NCBI GenBank assembly: GCA_022706865.1 | Contig: JAKJBT010000003.1 | Span: 1-44,818 of the forward strand | Direction of reading: 5' to 3' | Source of the DNA: Bacillota bacterium | Lineage (GTDB): Bacteria > Bacillota_A > Clostridia > Lutisporales > Lutisporaceae | Length of the DNA: 44,818 bases | Part shown: positions 34,690-43,729 of the stretch, in pieces | How positions within the stretch are numbered: position 1 is the stretch's first letter | Layout: every line of letters begins with the position of its first letter | Program-made: the position numbers and the translations under genes | Notes under the pieces: generated by a model | The model's database searches: none | Seen by the model: the letters and a program-made list of their open reading frames with translations, nothing else | Told to the model about the DNA's origin: nothing

Positions 34690-35109
34690 CTATAGTGCTC
34701 CCAATATCATTATTGATACAATAAGCCCGTAAATTGCTATACCTTCAGCCAAGCCTACGAATATTAATGTTTTCCCCAGTATCCTCGGGTTCTCTGAAAC
34801 TGCTCCCAAAGCTGATGAACCAACTGCTCCGACTGCATAACCGGCTCCTATTGTGGCAAGGCCGGTGGATATACCTGCAGCTATGAAGCCCATGCCTGCG
34901 CCGGAATCTCCTTCCTGCGCAGCATGTACAATGTCAGGAGTAAGAATGAAGAGAAATAAAGCTATTAGAAACATATAAGAAACCAAGCTGGCTCTTAAAA
35001 TGTTTCTGACCTTTCTGCCTTGGATATTGGCTGCCGAACGGTATAATACGACTCCCAGACCTATTGTAAATATGACAATCCCTATTGAAATTCCCAATAT
35101 TGTATTCAT
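34690..35109 (-). CDS. atpK: V-type ATP synthase subunit K (rotor ring)
   Basis: A 139-residue membrane protein with four helices (about 4-22, 40-58, 72-98, 113-137). The second hairpin is c-like: GAGYAVGAVG, the loop SENPR and the helix FVGLAEGIAIYG with the ion-binding Glu at 122. The first hairpin lacks an acidic residue, so there is one ion site per four helices. Compared with sodium-binding rotors, the usual glutamine (GQGY) is Ala89 and the Ser-Thr after the Glu (ESTGIY) is Gly-Ile, which suggests proton rather than sodium coupling. The ATG at 35109 follows AGGAGG by 7 bases. Confidence 0.95.
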   Translation of the reverse strand: MNTILGISIGIVIFTIGLGVVLYRSAANIQGRKVRNILRASLVSYMFLIALFLFILTPDIVHAAQEGDSGAGMGFIAAGISTGLATIGAGYAVGAVGSSALGAVSENPRILGKTLIFVGLAEGIAIYGLIVSIMILGAL

Positions 35110-35161
35110 TTATATGCCTCCTGTTTATATTTGTTTTATATTTGAATTCATCTAACCGGAA

Positions 35162-37150
35162 TCATACCATCTCATTTCCGGAGTCTCCTTTTCCAGACAA
35201 GCCTGCCGGCTTGTATTCAACTCCGTAGCCGGAATAGTATTTACTGAAGAGCTCATAGTACTCAAGCCTGAGACTTTGTATAAACACTATAAGCCCCTCC
35301 AAGCCAATAATAAATATATTTCCAATAATAAGAACCATTATTCCTCCTGCTTTTGAGTTCAGCATTTCAGCCATGGTAGCAAAGGCTATATACAATCCTA
35401 CATGGTTCAGAGCAAAAGCTCCTACCCTTATGAAAGATATTATATTGGATGCAACAGAAAGTACTGTCTCTATGACCCCGAAGCCTGCTTCTATATAATA
35501 ATCTCCGGGAGACTCCTCATAAAGCCTGCGGCCTGTAAGCAAGCCTGACAGCGGTTGTTTAAACACCATTACAAGCAGAAGCACAACCATAGCACCTAAT
35601 GGCAGGCCTATCCCTACAGTCAGTTTTCCTGTGGCCTTTCCCAATGCTCCAAGTATCAGAGTCAGGAAAAACAGGAATCCTGCCAGTCCTTCCCTGCCGA
35701 AAAGGCCCTCTTCAATATTCCCCGAGCTGTAATGATTCAACAGACTGTATATATAGCTTATGGTTATTAGTATGATTCCCAATACTATTGCACTTACGAG
35801 CATTGTATTTATATTCGCCATTGGCCTTATAAGCAGTGCCCCAATCAATTCCTCCGACCCGAAAACACTTCCGTATAATGCCCCAAAAATCATGGAACTG
35901 GCTCCCAGCCTTGTCAGTATCCCTCCAAAGCTCTTATTTGCCGTTCTATAACCTATAAACAGACCTGCCAAAAGAACTATCAGTCCTTGTCCCAAATCTC
36001 CAAACATTGCTCCAAACATAAGCATATATGACAAGGCGAAAAACGGTGTAGGATCCTTCTCTCCGTAGCTGGGCATCCCATACATGCTTATCAGTGACTC
36101 AAAGGGTCTGAATAATGAAATATTCTTCATTTTAGTCGGAGGGGCATTTCCCAACCTTTTATCATCTACATTGTCAGCTATAAATATAATACTATCGCCG
36201 AAATATTGCTTCAGTTCAATGCGAACACCTTCAACTTCACTTTCAGGCACAAACCCGAACACAAAAAACATGCTGCTGCCCAAAGCTGTTTCCTGCTTTA
36301 GCTTTTCCGCCTTTTTTTCTAGTTCAAGCAATGTATATGCCTTGGACACGGTACCACTGTACGTTCGGCTCAGCTCTGCCACGGATTCTCTAAGTTCCTC
36401 AACCTGTCTTTTTTCATTACTGATCTTCGCATTTATCTGATTTATTACATCCTCTATGGTTCCGCTGAATTCCTGGGGCAACTCCAGTTCCTTGTAATTC
36501 AATGATATGAAAATTCTTTCCGCCTCTTCCTCCAGGCTCTTGGGTGTGATCGAAGCAATTACTGTATTTCCGCTTAAAACTGCTGCCTGAAATATTATTG
36601 CGGGCACATTTTCAATATTCAGCTTAAGCTTTTTGAAATTCTCATTAGAAAGCATCAACAGTCTGAATTTCATAAAATTTAAATTATTTATTTCTTCCAG
36701 CCTTAAATCAGTATTCCTAAGATAACTCACATTATTCAGATATTGCTGAAGCTTCTCAATATTGGCTGCTCTCTCTGCCATGTCTTTGGAAATATGCCTG
36801 ACATCTTCATGCACCTTCCTCAATTCTGCCATAGTATTTTCATAATCATCACCGACACATAAATAATCCTCGCATATCTTCAGCTTCAGATTGAATAAGT
36901 CCTGAAATGATCTTATTATTCCTTCGTCCTTGGAAAAGTCCCTCTTTGAAATATAAGGCTTGATATGTTCCAATTCCTGAAGAGTCTGCATATGCTTCTG
37001 TGAAGCTGACAGGTTCAGGTTATTGGAATTCAACTCTGAAATAGCATTCAGTATATGAGTACTGCCGTTTATCACAATTAGTCTTGATACTTTGTCCAGG
37101 TCTGTAAGCTTTCCTATTATACTCGTGATTTTCATTCTCTCAACAGCCAA
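35162..37150 (-). CDS. atpI: V-type ATP synthase subunit I (stator)
   Basis: A 662-residue stator. The first about 340 residues are cytoplasmic with long coiled coils; the second half has about seven membrane helices, with FGAMFGDLGQGLIVLLAG and FGVIETVLSVASNIISFIRVG, the latter carrying the arginine that faces the rotor Glu. It links the peripheral stalk to the membrane ion path. The start is TTG at 37150 with AGGAGGTGA six bases upstream, a near-perfect ribosome site. It follows subunit C by 16 bases. Confidence 0.96.
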   Translation of the reverse strand: MAVERMKITSIIGKLTDLDKVSRLIVINGSTHILNAISELNSNNLNLSASQKHMQTLQELEHIKPYISKRDFSKDEGIIRSFQDLFNLKLKICEDYLCVGDDYENTMAELRKVHEDVRHISKDMAERAANIEKLQQYLNNVSYLRNTDLRLEEINNLNFMKFRLLMLSNENFKKLKLNIENVPAIIFQAAVLSGNTVIASITPKSLEEEAERIFISLNYKELELPQEFSGTIEDVINQINAKISNEKRQVEELRESVAELSRTYSGTVSKAYTLLELEKKAEKLKQETALGSSMFFVFGFVPESEVEGVRIELKQYFGDSIIFIADNVDDKRLGNAPPTKMKNISLFRPFESLISMYGMPSYGEKDPTPFFALSYMLMFGAMFGDLGQGLIVLLAGLFIGYRTANKSFGGILTRLGASSMIFGALYGSVFGSEELIGALLIRPMANINTMLVSAIVLGIILITISYIYSLLNHYSSGNIEEGLFGREGLAGFLFFLTLILGALGKATGKLTVGIGLPLGAMVVLLLVMVFKQPLSGLLTGRRLYEESPGDYYIEAGFGVIETVLSVASNIISFIRVGAFALNHVGLYIAFATMAEMLNSKAGGIMVLIIGNIFIIGLEGLIVFIQSLRLEYYELFSKYYSGYGVEYKPAGLSGKGDSGNEMV

Positions 37151-37166
37151 TGATTTTCACCTCCTA

Positions 37167-38210
37167 TCAGATCTTCCTTACGATATATTTATAGGCTTGA
37201 TCCGCCGGTACTTTATACCTTATGGCTTCAATTATTGATATTATGTCCTTTACCTCAAACTGCAGAAATATTATGAATGCAAAAGCGCTAATAATAGAAA
37301 GAGCATTATTTTTCATCATGGATTTGAGCTCAAAATATATATAGCGCTCCATCCTTCTTTCCATATAAATATCAGTGGTTCCGTCATCCTTCAGCATAAA
37401 ACCATACCTGGTGGATTTTACAATTCTATTGAATTCCTCCAGACTTTTTGAATAGCATAGAGTCTTCAGCATATTAAAATCCAGCCTGTAACCGATATTA
37501 ATGGTATAGTTCAACAGCTCTTCCGGGCTAAGCCTATAAAACTTAATACCCCTATATATCCACTGAATATTCAGCAGGTCGGCAATAATTCCCTGAGCTT
37601 GCTCCAATGCCTTTATATCCCGCTTTTCAAGCTTGCTCCATTTGTTCTGCAGTATAGAGTAGTAAGACATATCCATGACCATCTCGAATCTGAAAGGATT
37701 CTCGGAAAAATCTCCGTCAACCAAAGGTATCAAGAACTTATAGAACTCAGAGCCTTGAAGTGCATATATGATATCTCTTATATACTTAGCCTCATAAATC
37801 TTACTTGTATCAATCCTGCTGTGCTTCCCTAAAAAGACATTGTTGCTGAAAGCAGCTGCATCCTTTCCGTTATATACTGCTCTTGCTAAAATCTTTAATT
37901 CCTCGATTTCATATTTTGCATAGAGGGTTTTGACAAAGCTCTTATAATCCCCTGTAAAGTAATGAATTATCCTGTCAATGCTCTTTACCATCTTCTGCTT
38001 GATCAGGTTCTCCAGCATGCCTCTATGGATAGTTCCCGTGTCCACTTTTGCAAGAACTTCAGAATAGGCAGTCCTTTCTTTAAGGTATCCGGCTACTTCT
38101 GTTACCGATTCCAGTCCAAGCAGTAAGGTATAATCCTCATCCTTCAGGAGTTCCCCCTCCATTGATTTTATCTTGGTATTCACAGCAGCGAACCTGGTAA
38201 TATTATCCAT
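37167..38210 (-). CDS. atpC: V-type ATP synthase subunit C (shaft-to-ring adaptor)
   Basis: A 347-residue soluble protein of the V-type C/d family, which links the D/F shaft to the K ring. Family marks are the N-terminal FAAVNTKIKSMEGELLKDED, the repeated helical thirds with LENLIKQKM and LKILARAVYNGKD, and the end KVPADQAYKYIVRKI. The ATG at 38210 is chosen with AGAGGT seven bases upstream; a TTG one codon earlier is too close to the site. It starts 5 bases after the H stop. Confidence 0.94.
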   Translation of the reverse strand: MDNITRFAAVNTKIKSMEGELLKDEDYTLLLGLESVTEVAGYLKERTAYSEVLAKVDTGTIHRGMLENLIKQKMVKSIDRIIHYFTGDYKSFVKTLYAKYEIEELKILARAVYNGKDAAAFSNNVFLGKHSRIDTSKIYEAKYIRDIIYALQGSEFYKFLIPLVDGDFSENPFRFEMVMDMSYYSILQNKWSKLEKRDIKALEQAQGIIADLLNIQWIYRGIKFYRLSPEELLNYTINIGYRLDFNMLKTLCYSKSLEEFNRIVKSTRYGFMLKDDGTTDIYMERRMERYIYFELKSMMKNNALSIISAFAFIIFLQFEVKDIISIIEAIRYKVPADQAYKYIVRKI

Positions 38211-38215
38211 CAAAC

Positions 38216-38542
38216 TTACCTCTCAATTGCAAGAAGCTGCTTCCAAATATTCCTTGCAGCATCTTCTTTGAAGTTCTCAAAATGGGTCTGAAGCTTATCA
38301 ATCTTTAAATTTACGGCTTCCTCCATCTCTCTTGCCTGAAGCCTGCCGGCCTCAATTATCTCATCCCGTCTCTGCTTTGCCTTAATAACGGCTTCCTCCA
38401 ACTCTTCATCCAAGTCCTCAAGCTCATTTTTACCTCTCATTTCCAGTTCCGAAATCTCTGCATCCCTTTCCTGCTTAAGCTTCACAGCCCTTGAGTCGAG
38501 TTCTATAAGCCTTTTTATATATACATCTATGTTTTTATCCAT
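38216..38542 (-). CDS. atpH: V-type ATP synthase subunit H (peripheral stalk)
   Basis: A 108-residue, highly helical protein made almost entirely of a Glu/Lys/Arg-rich coiled coil (LELDSRAVKLKQERD on through DEELEEAVIKAKQRRDE), matching the small H subunit that pairs with E in the peripheral stalk. It is the first gene of the operon. The ATG at 38542 follows AAGGTGA by about 5 bases; an upstream reading adds 10 residues without a site. The promoter gives a leader of about 31 bases. Confidence 0.88.
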   Translation of the reverse strand: MDKNIDVYIKRLIELDSRAVKLKQERDAEISELEMRGKNELEDLDEELEEAVIKAKQRRDEIIEAGRLQAREMEEAVNLKIDKLQTHFENFKEDAARNIWKQLLAIER

Positions 38543-38579
38543 ATATATCACCTTCAAACTGTTTAATAACAATTATATC

Positions 38580-38608
38580 ATTATGTAGTATTTAACAATG
38601 AAAGTCAA
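38580..38608 (-). promoter_or_regulatory. Sigma-A promoter of the V-ATPase operon
   Basis: On the minus strand -35 TTGACT (38608-38603), a 17-base spacer and -10 CATAAT (38585-38580) are seen. The expected start site is near 38573, 31 bases before the subunit H ATG. Confidence 0.75.
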
Positions 38609-38752
38609 TCGCGCTAATGATATAAGTATTTCTGTTTATGTTTAATATTTCAACTTTCACCCTTTTATATCCGTAATGGATGTATTTAGCTCAATTCTTG
38701 CCAAAATGCTCAAAGTGGCGAATTTTTTACCCATGCTTTATTGACAAAAAAC

Positions 38753-38781
38753 TTGTGAATTCACAGGCAGCATGATAGAAT
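38753..38781 (+). promoter_or_regulatory. Promoter of the FapA/DUF342 gene with palindrome over the -35
   Basis: TTGTGA (38753-38758), a 17-base spacer and TAGAAT (38776-38781) form a sigma-A type promoter 31 bases before the ATG. The perfect palindrome TGTGAATTCACA (38754-38765) overlaps the -35, a place for a repressor. A separate TTGACA at 38741 is not at a useful distance from a -10. Confidence 0.55.
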
Positions 38782-38812
38782 TGTTATAAAATCTGTAATT
38801 CGAGGTAATATT

Positions 38813-40387
38813 ATGGAAATATTTCATAACGAATACTTTTCACTTGTCAGCGATAATGATGAGCTGTATATTTGTGTTTACCTCAGCGGATATCAGATAC
38901 GTGAATTCAACTACCTCCTTATGGATATGCCGTTCTTACAGCTTAATAGCTTTACAAACCTGAAAAAAGCATTGGATGAAGCTTCCGGGCTCAGGGTACT
39001 CATAGGGCAAATTAAGCCAAGAGTGGAAGTGGAAATATCTGCGGACGAGATGGAAGCATCAATAAAACTCAATATAACAGCAAAGGAATTTGCCGAAAAC
39101 AAAGTGCCGATTTCTTCAGAAATAATTGAGGCACTTGATAAGGCAGGGGTTGTTTTCGGCCTTGATAACATTTTTAAGAAACCTATTACAGTTCAGAAAA
39201 AAATAAAAGCCGCAAAGGGTACCAAGCCGGAAAATGGCAAAGATGCAGTAATCAGGTATTATGAATTCCAGGATAAGAAGCCAATTATAAAAGAAGACGG
39301 CACTGTGAACCACTATGAGCTTAATTTGATTGATAATGTCAAAAAAGGAGATTGGCTGGGAGAGAAAATCCATCCCACAGAAGGAAAACCAGGCATGACT
39401 GTCACAGGTAAAGTATTGCCTGCCCGAAGAGGAATTGACTTAACACTTAAATATGATAAGAAAACAATTGAAGAGCACGTAGAGGAAGGCAAAACCATAC
39501 TCAGGGCTAAAACAGACGGTGCCGTAAAATTTGAGGGGGACAAGATAAAGGTTGATAATCACCTCATAATATCAAAGGACGTAGACTATGAAACAGGTAA
39601 CATATCCTTTGAAGGATATGTTACAGTTAAAGGTACAGTAAAGGACGGTTTCTCCGTAACAGCTAAAAATGATATATCAATACAAGGCAGTATGGGCTTG
39701 GGGGTAATAAGTAAAATAACCTCAAAAGAAGGAAGCATATATATAAAAGGTGGTATTTTCGGTAAGAACATATCTGTAATACAGGCAAAACAGAGTGTAT
39801 TTATTAAGTACTGCAACGAGTGTAAAATTGTTGCAGGAGAAGATATCAATATTGGTTTTTATTCTCTTGACAGTCATCTGGAAGCAAAAAAAGTAATTAT
39901 GGACCCTAAACACGGTAAAATTATAGGAGGTTCCATAAATGCAGAAATCCAGGTTGTTACCGGTATAATAGGAAACAAATCAGAGAAAAGAACATATATA
40001 ACCGTCTCAGGTTTTGATAGGGAAGCTATTCAGAAGGAGCTTCATCAACTCTTAAAAAAATATAATATTGCCTTGGATGAAGTTGATAAGGCAAAAAAGC
40101 AAATCGAATCCTTTGAACTCAATATCCCGGGATCTGAATATGTAAACAGCAGAGAATACCATCAATATCTTAGAAAATACGAAGATATTCTGGATGAAAT
40201 AAAGCTGTTGGATGAATATAGGAAAAGACTGCAGCGGATTCTTGAAACCAAAGGCGAAGGTGAGATTGATATTTCAAAAGCTGCATACCCGGAGACCTAT
40301 ATTCAGATTAAAAATATGCAGAAAAGAATCGATTCAATAGTCAAAGGCAGTTTTTATGTACTTGATAAAGAGCTTCATCATAAATGA
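38813..40387 (+). CDS. FapA (DUF342) family protein
   Basis: A 524-residue cytoplasmic protein of the FapA/DUF342 family. After an N-terminal region of about 165 residues comes the conserved beta-helix core, about 165-385, with GDWLGEKIHPTEGKPGMTVTG, NISFEGYVTVKGTVKDGFSV and SLGVISKITSKEGSIYIKGG-like rungs of repeating strands, then a long coiled-coil C-terminus (about 400-510). DUF342 proteins are widespread in clostridia and have been tied to polymer/flagellar and polar functions in other bacteria; the job here is unknown. The ATG at 38813 follows GAGGT by 6 bases. It is divergent from the V-ATPase operon. Confidence 0.9.
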   Translation: MEIFHNEYFSLVSDNDELYICVYLSGYQIREFNYLLMDMPFLQLNSFTNLKKALDEASGLRVLIGQIKPRVEVEISADEMEASIKLNITAKEFAENKVPISSEIIEALDKAGVVFGLDNIFKKPITVQKKIKAAKGTKPENGKDAVIRYYEFQDKKPIIKEDGTVNHYELNLIDNVKKGDWLGEKIHPTEGKPGMTVTGKVLPARRGIDLTLKYDKKTIEEHVEEGKTILRAKTDGAVKFEGDKIKVDNHLIISKDVDYETGNISFEGYVTVKGTVKDGFSVTAKNDISIQGSMGLGVISKITSKEGSIYIKGGIFGKNISVIQAKQSVFIKYCNECKIVAGEDINIGFYSLDSHLEAKKVIMDPKHGKIIGGSINAEIQVVTGIIGNKSEKRTYITVSGFDREAIQKELHQLLKKYNIALDEVDKAKKQIESFELNIPGSEYVNSREYHQYLRKYEDILDEIKLLDEYRKRLQRILETKGEGEIDISKAAYPETYIQIKNMQKRIDSIVKGSFYVLDKELHHK

Positions 40388-40400
40388 AATGGGGATGGAG

Positions 40401-40431
40401 ACATGGGGACGCGAGAAACGTCCCCGTGTAT
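40401..40431. repeat. REP-like GGGGACG hairpin
   Basis: ACATGGGGACG (40401-40411) pairs with CGTCCCCGTGT (40419-40429) with one G-U pair and a loop of seven. No T run follows on either side, so it is a weak terminator. Similar TGGGGACG/CGTCCCCA hairpins are common repeats in many bacterial genomes, often near REP-associated tyrosine transposases; membership is inferred from a single copy here. It lies between the convergent FapA and tyrS genes. Confidence 0.5.
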
Positions 40432-40440
40432 CATGAAGCA

Positions 40441-41685
40441 TCATTCTTTTATTTTTATTCTGTGATATGTCTTCTTGCCTTTTTTTATGATAAGCTTGCC
40501 GTCCTTAAGATCCGCAGTTCCTAAAACCAGATCTATGCTCTCAACTCTGGTATCCTCAACTAATACTCCACCCTGGTTTATAAGTCTCCTGCCCTCTCCT
40601 TTGGAAGGAGCAAGTCCGGTCATAACCAGAAGGTCTATTATGCTTATTCCCTTATCCAATTGCTCTTTTGTCAATTCAGTTGTAGGGATATGCTCCGAGT
40701 CGCCGCTGCCGCCGAATAGGGATTCTGCCGTTTTCTGAGCCTTTGCCGCCTCTTCTTCCCCATGAACCATCCTGGTCAGCTCATAAGCAAGAACTTTTTT
40801 CGCTTCATTTATCTTTTCACCGGGCAGGCTGCCCAATCTTCTTACTTCATCCATGGGCAGGAAGGTCAGCAATGCAAGACATTTTTCTACATCGGCATCA
40901 TCGACGTTTCTCCAGTACTGATAGAATTCATAGGGGCTGGTCTTTGAGCCATCCAGCCATATTGCCCCTGATTCCGTCTTGCCCATTTTCTTTCCTTCGC
41001 TGGTCGTCAGCAGAGTAAATGTCATCCCGTAGGCACTGGCCCCTTCAGCTCTTCGTATAAGATCCGTTCCGCTAATTATGTTTGACCATTGGTCATCGCC
41101 GCCTAACTGCAATTTACAATTGTATTTTCTGTAAAGCTCCAGAAAATCATAGGACTGCATAAGCATGTAGTTGAATTCCAGAAAGGTAAGTCCCGTATCA
41201 AGCCTGCTCTTGTAACATTCGGCGCTGAGCATCCTGTTAACTGAAAAATGTACTCCTATTTCTCTCAAAAAATCAACATAGTTAAGGGGCAGCAGCCAAT
41301 TAGCATTATTTTCCATGATTGCCCTGTCGTTGGTGAAGTCCAGAAATTTCTCAAATTGTTTCTTGAAGTTTTCCGCGTTGTGCTCAATCATTTCTAATGT
41401 CAGCATTTTTCTCATATCGCTTTTACCGCTTGGATCTCCTACCATTGCTGTTCCTGCACCGAGAAGAGCTATTGGCCTATGGCCTGCCTTTTGCATATGG
41501 GCCATAACGATTATCTGCAGGAAATGACCGACATGAAGGCTGTCTGCAGTGGGATCAAATCCGATATAAAAGGTTATGCACTCTTTGCCGAGGAGTTCTC
41601 TTAATTCTCCTTCATGGGTAACCTGCTGTATAAAGCCTCTTTCTTTTAATACATCATATACATTATATTTAGGTACCATCGTCAT
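40441..41685 (-). CDS. tyrS: Tyrosyl-tRNA synthetase
   Basis: A 414-residue class I synthetase that charges tRNA-Tyr. The HIGH motif is LHVGHF near 50, the KMSKS motif is KMGKTESG, and the tyrosine-binding segment [10 protein letters not shown] precedes HIGH; the C-terminus has an S4 RNA-binding domain ([20 protein letters not shown]). It is the standard bacterial type with a usual length of about 410-420. The ATG at 41685 is chosen with GGAGGT eight bases upstream; an upstream reading of five more residues has no site. Expression is controlled by the T-box leader, which senses uncharged tRNA-Tyr. Confidence 0.97.
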   Translation of the reverse strand: MTMVPKYNVYDVLKERGFIQQVTHEGELRELLGKECITFYIGFDPTADSLHVGHFLQIIVMAHMQKAGHRPIALLGAGTAMVGDPSGKSDMRKMLTLEMIEHNAENFKKQFEKFLDFTNDRAIMENNANWLLPLNYVDFLREIGVHFSVNRMLSAECYKSRLDTGLTFLEFNYMLMQSYDFLELYRKYNCKLQLGGDDQWSNIISGTDLIRRAEGASAYGMTFTLLTTSEGKKMGKTESGAIWLDGSKTSPYEFYQYWRNVDDADVEKCLALLTFLPMDEVRRLGSLPGEKINEAKKVLAYELTRMVHGEEEAAKAQKTAESLFGGSGDSEHIPTTELTKEQLDKGISIIDLLVMTGLAPSKGEGRRLINQGGVLVEDTRVESIDLVLGTADLKDGKLIIKKGKKTYHRIKIKE

Positions 41686-41703
41686 AATAAACACCTCCAA
41701 AAA

Positions 41704-42005
41704 TTAATAAAGGCCTTTCGCCCACAAAGGGACGAACGGCTCGCGGTACCACCCTATTTGGCCTTGCAGATATAAAAACTGCAAAACCCACTCTGGAATA
41801 CTTACATATTCCCTTCCCTGTAATAACGGAGGAAGCTTCCGGCAAGGCCTACTTGCAATGCTTTCAACCCGCAGTTCAGAGGTGTATTTCATAAGCTTCA
41901 GCTGCCGGCTTGCACCTGCCGCCGGCTCTCTGGCCGTGATATGCATCTGATGCATATGCACGCAAGCCTCCGCATATTACTTATCCTCATCATTACTTTT
42001 AGAAA
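41704..42005 (-). promoter_or_regulatory. T-box riboswitch leader of tyrS
   Basis: On the minus strand, starting near 42005, GATGAGG and AGTA motifs of stem I are followed by a hairpin-rich region with UAC (Tyr codon, 41886-41884, in GAAAUACACC) as the likely specifier. Downstream is the conserved antiterminator AGGGTGGTACCGCGAGC (41755-41739), then the competing terminator (GCCGTTCGTCCC pairing with GGGCGAAAGGC, followed by a T-rich run). Uncharged tRNA-Tyr would stabilise the antiterminator and allow tyrS transcription. Antiterminator and terminator are clear; the specifier is assigned by pattern. Confidence 0.92.
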
Positions 42006-42018
42006 TATATATAGATTA

Positions 42019-42047
42019 ATTATATAGTCGTAGTATTGCTGTGTCAA
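42019..42047 (-). promoter_or_regulatory. tyrS: Consensus sigma-A promoter of tyrS
   Basis: On the minus strand TTGACA (42047-42042), a 17-base spacer and TATAAT (42024-42019) match the consensus exactly. The start site is near 42012, giving a leader of about 327 bases with the T-box. Confidence 0.88.
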
Positions 42048-42073
42048 TAAAAAGTATACAATAAATGCATTAA

Positions 42074-42102
42074 TTGATATTTGTTATTATATGCTATACA
42101 AT
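42074..42102 (+). promoter_or_regulatory. Promoter of the EamA-family transporter gene
   Basis: TTGATA (42074-42079), a 17-base spacer and TACAAT (42097-42102) form a likely sigma-A promoter, 45 bases before the ATG. It is back to back with the tyrS promoter. Confidence 0.5.
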
Positions 42103-42147
42103 AGATTATACATAATAATTTATACATAGCTTAGGAGAGAACAGACC

Positions 42148-43023
42148 ATGAAAAAATCACTTAAAGCGGACCTGGCTTTGCTTCTTGTAACTATATTCTG
42201 GGGAGCAGGCTTCCCTGCAACAAAAATTGCCCTTCAGACAATGACCCCATATTATCATATAGGAATAAGATTCGCAGTGGCGAGTCTGCTGCTTTCCTTG
42301 CTGTTTTTCAAGAAGCTGCGCAACTTAAATAAAAGCCTTATAAAACCTGCGCTGATACTGTCATCATTGCTTTTTGCAACCTATGCGTTCCAAACTGTAG
42401 GTATACAGTACACTACAGCTTCGAAATCAGGCTTCTTTTCGGGTCTTGCAGTGCTTATAGTACCTCTTTTCTCAATATTTTACCAGAAAACAAAGCTGGA
42501 GCTGAAAACAATAATAAGTGTAGTTACGGCTACCTTGGGCTTATTTTTGCTATCATATACAGGCAGCGATTTTAACTTTAACATTGGGGATTTTCTTACA
42601 ATATTATGTTCGATATGTTATGCCTGGCAGCTTCTATTCACCGGAACCTATGTGCAGAAGCATGACGCGACATTGCTTGCCATTGTTCAGTTATTTTTCG
42701 TATCATTGTACGGGATGGCCTTTGCTGTTATTCTTGAACCCATTCCGGCAAATATGTCTGTTCCCAGCTTCTGGTCTTTAATGTTCTCGGCTGTATTCTG
42801 CACGGCCTTTGCATTCTGGATGCAGACTACGGCTCAGAAGTTTACAGCCGCATCACACATTGCCCTGATTTTTACCATGGAGCCGGTATTCGGAGCACTG
42901 ACCTCTTTCCTTCTGCTGAACGAAGTGCTTGGCGCAATGGGAATAATCGGCGGCATACTTATAGTATCTGCTATGATTATTTCTGAATTTCAGTGGACTA
43001 AAAGCCAAACTACATCTTCTTAG
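42148..43023 (+). CDS. EamA-family (DMT) transporter
   Basis: A 291-residue membrane protein with ten hydrophobic helices in two repeated halves of five, the EamA/DMT pattern. The first half has LLLVTIFWGAGFPATKIAL and the end of the second half has LLLNEVLGAMGIIGGILIVSAM, both characteristic. Substrates in this superfamily range from amino acids to drugs and nucleotide sugars and cannot be told here. The ATG at 42148 follows AGGAGA by about 9 bases. Its end overlaps the convergent DUF2179-type gene by 14 bases. Confidence 0.9.
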   Translation: MKKSLKADLALLLVTIFWGAGFPATKIALQTMTPYYHIGIRFAVASLLLSLLFFKKLRNLNKSLIKPALILSSLLFATYAFQTVGIQYTTASKSGFFSGLAVLIVPLFSIFYQKTKLELKTIISVVTATLGLFLLSYTGSDFNFNIGDFLTILCSICYAWQLLFTGTYVQKHDATLLAIVQLFFVSLYGMAFAVILEPIPANMSVPSFWSLMFSAVFCTAFAFWMQTTAQKFTAASHIALIFTMEPVFGALTSFLLLNEVLGAMGIIGGILIVSAMIISEFQWTKSQTTSS

Positions 43024-43528
43024 GCTGGAAATATCCACCCAGAGAGGACCTTACATCCATTGTGGTAATAAATGCTCCGCAGTCACATCCGTCGACTATT
43101 TCATAAAGCGTTTTCACCTGTTTTCTGTCAAGTATTATATTCAGCATATAGCTTTTCCCTTCTTTGCCTTCGCCCTCAATAATAGTGACTCCAAAACCTG
43201 CTTCCCTCAGACTCTCTACCAGCTCCTCCAAGGCTTCCTTCACTATTACCTGGACGACCAAACGTCCGATGGACAATCTCTCTTCTATCTTGCTTCCGAT
43301 TATATTGCCGGCAGCGTAGCCGGAACAATATGCCAGAATGAGCACAGGTTTGTCGACATTTCCTACTACCTTCCCCAATACAATAAGATAAATCATTACT
43401 TCAAAAAAACCCAATATCGAAGCTATTCTTCTCTGACCTTTAACAAGCAGTATGGTTCTCATGGTTCCTATTGATACATCAGCGATTCTTGCAAAAAAAA
43501 TAAACAATGCCTGTAATAGAATGCTCAC
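43010..43528 (-). CDS. DUF2179/UPF0316 family membrane protein (YebE-like)
   Basis: A 172-residue protein with two to three N-terminal membrane helices (about 4-20, 31-53, 59-79) and a soluble C-terminal domain (about 95-165) of DUF2179 type, with the segment SYMLNIILDRKQVKTLYEIV and the ending DCGAFITTMDVRS. It resembles the YebE-type proteins of bacilli and is uncharacterised. The start is GTG at 43528 with GGGGG seven bases upstream. It converges with the transporter gene and is divergent from the SH3b-CAP lipoprotein gene. Confidence 0.85.
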   Translation of the reverse strand: MSILLQALFIFFARIADVSIGTMRTILLVKGQRRIASILGFFEVMIYLIVLGKVVGNVDKPVLILAYCSGYAAGNIIGSKIEERLSIGRLVVQVIVKEALEELVESLREAGFGVTIIEGEGKEGKSYMLNIILDRKQVKTLYEIVDGCDCGAFITTMDVRSSLGGYFQPKKM

Positions 43529-43604
43529 TCTTTTTCCCCCTACATAATTTGTTCAATAATATGCCATAGAATTATTAATTCTACACCTTTCTGCTTTCTT
43601 CCTT

Positions 43605-43630
43605 CAATTTTTGCACTTCTGCAAAAATTG
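43605..43630. repeat. Eleven-bp perfect hairpin in the region between divergent genes
   Basis: CAATTTTTGCA (43605-43615) and TGCAAAAATTG (43620-43630) are exact complements with a loop of four, located between the DUF2179-type gene and the CAP lipoprotein gene. No T run follows. It could be an operator or a cruciform; no factor is identified. Confidence 0.45.
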
Positions 43631-43729
43631 GCGTAATTGGAATCAATATTTTATTGCATTTGATGTCAAAATATATATATGAAAATAAATTATATTGAAT
43701 TCTAAATTACCTTAGGAGGGAAATTAGTC

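Noticed and set aside
40437..40450. GCATCATTCTT at the tyrS 3' end, resembling the repeat end
   Set aside because: Most of it is explained by the last tyrS codons, and no partner end lies nearby.
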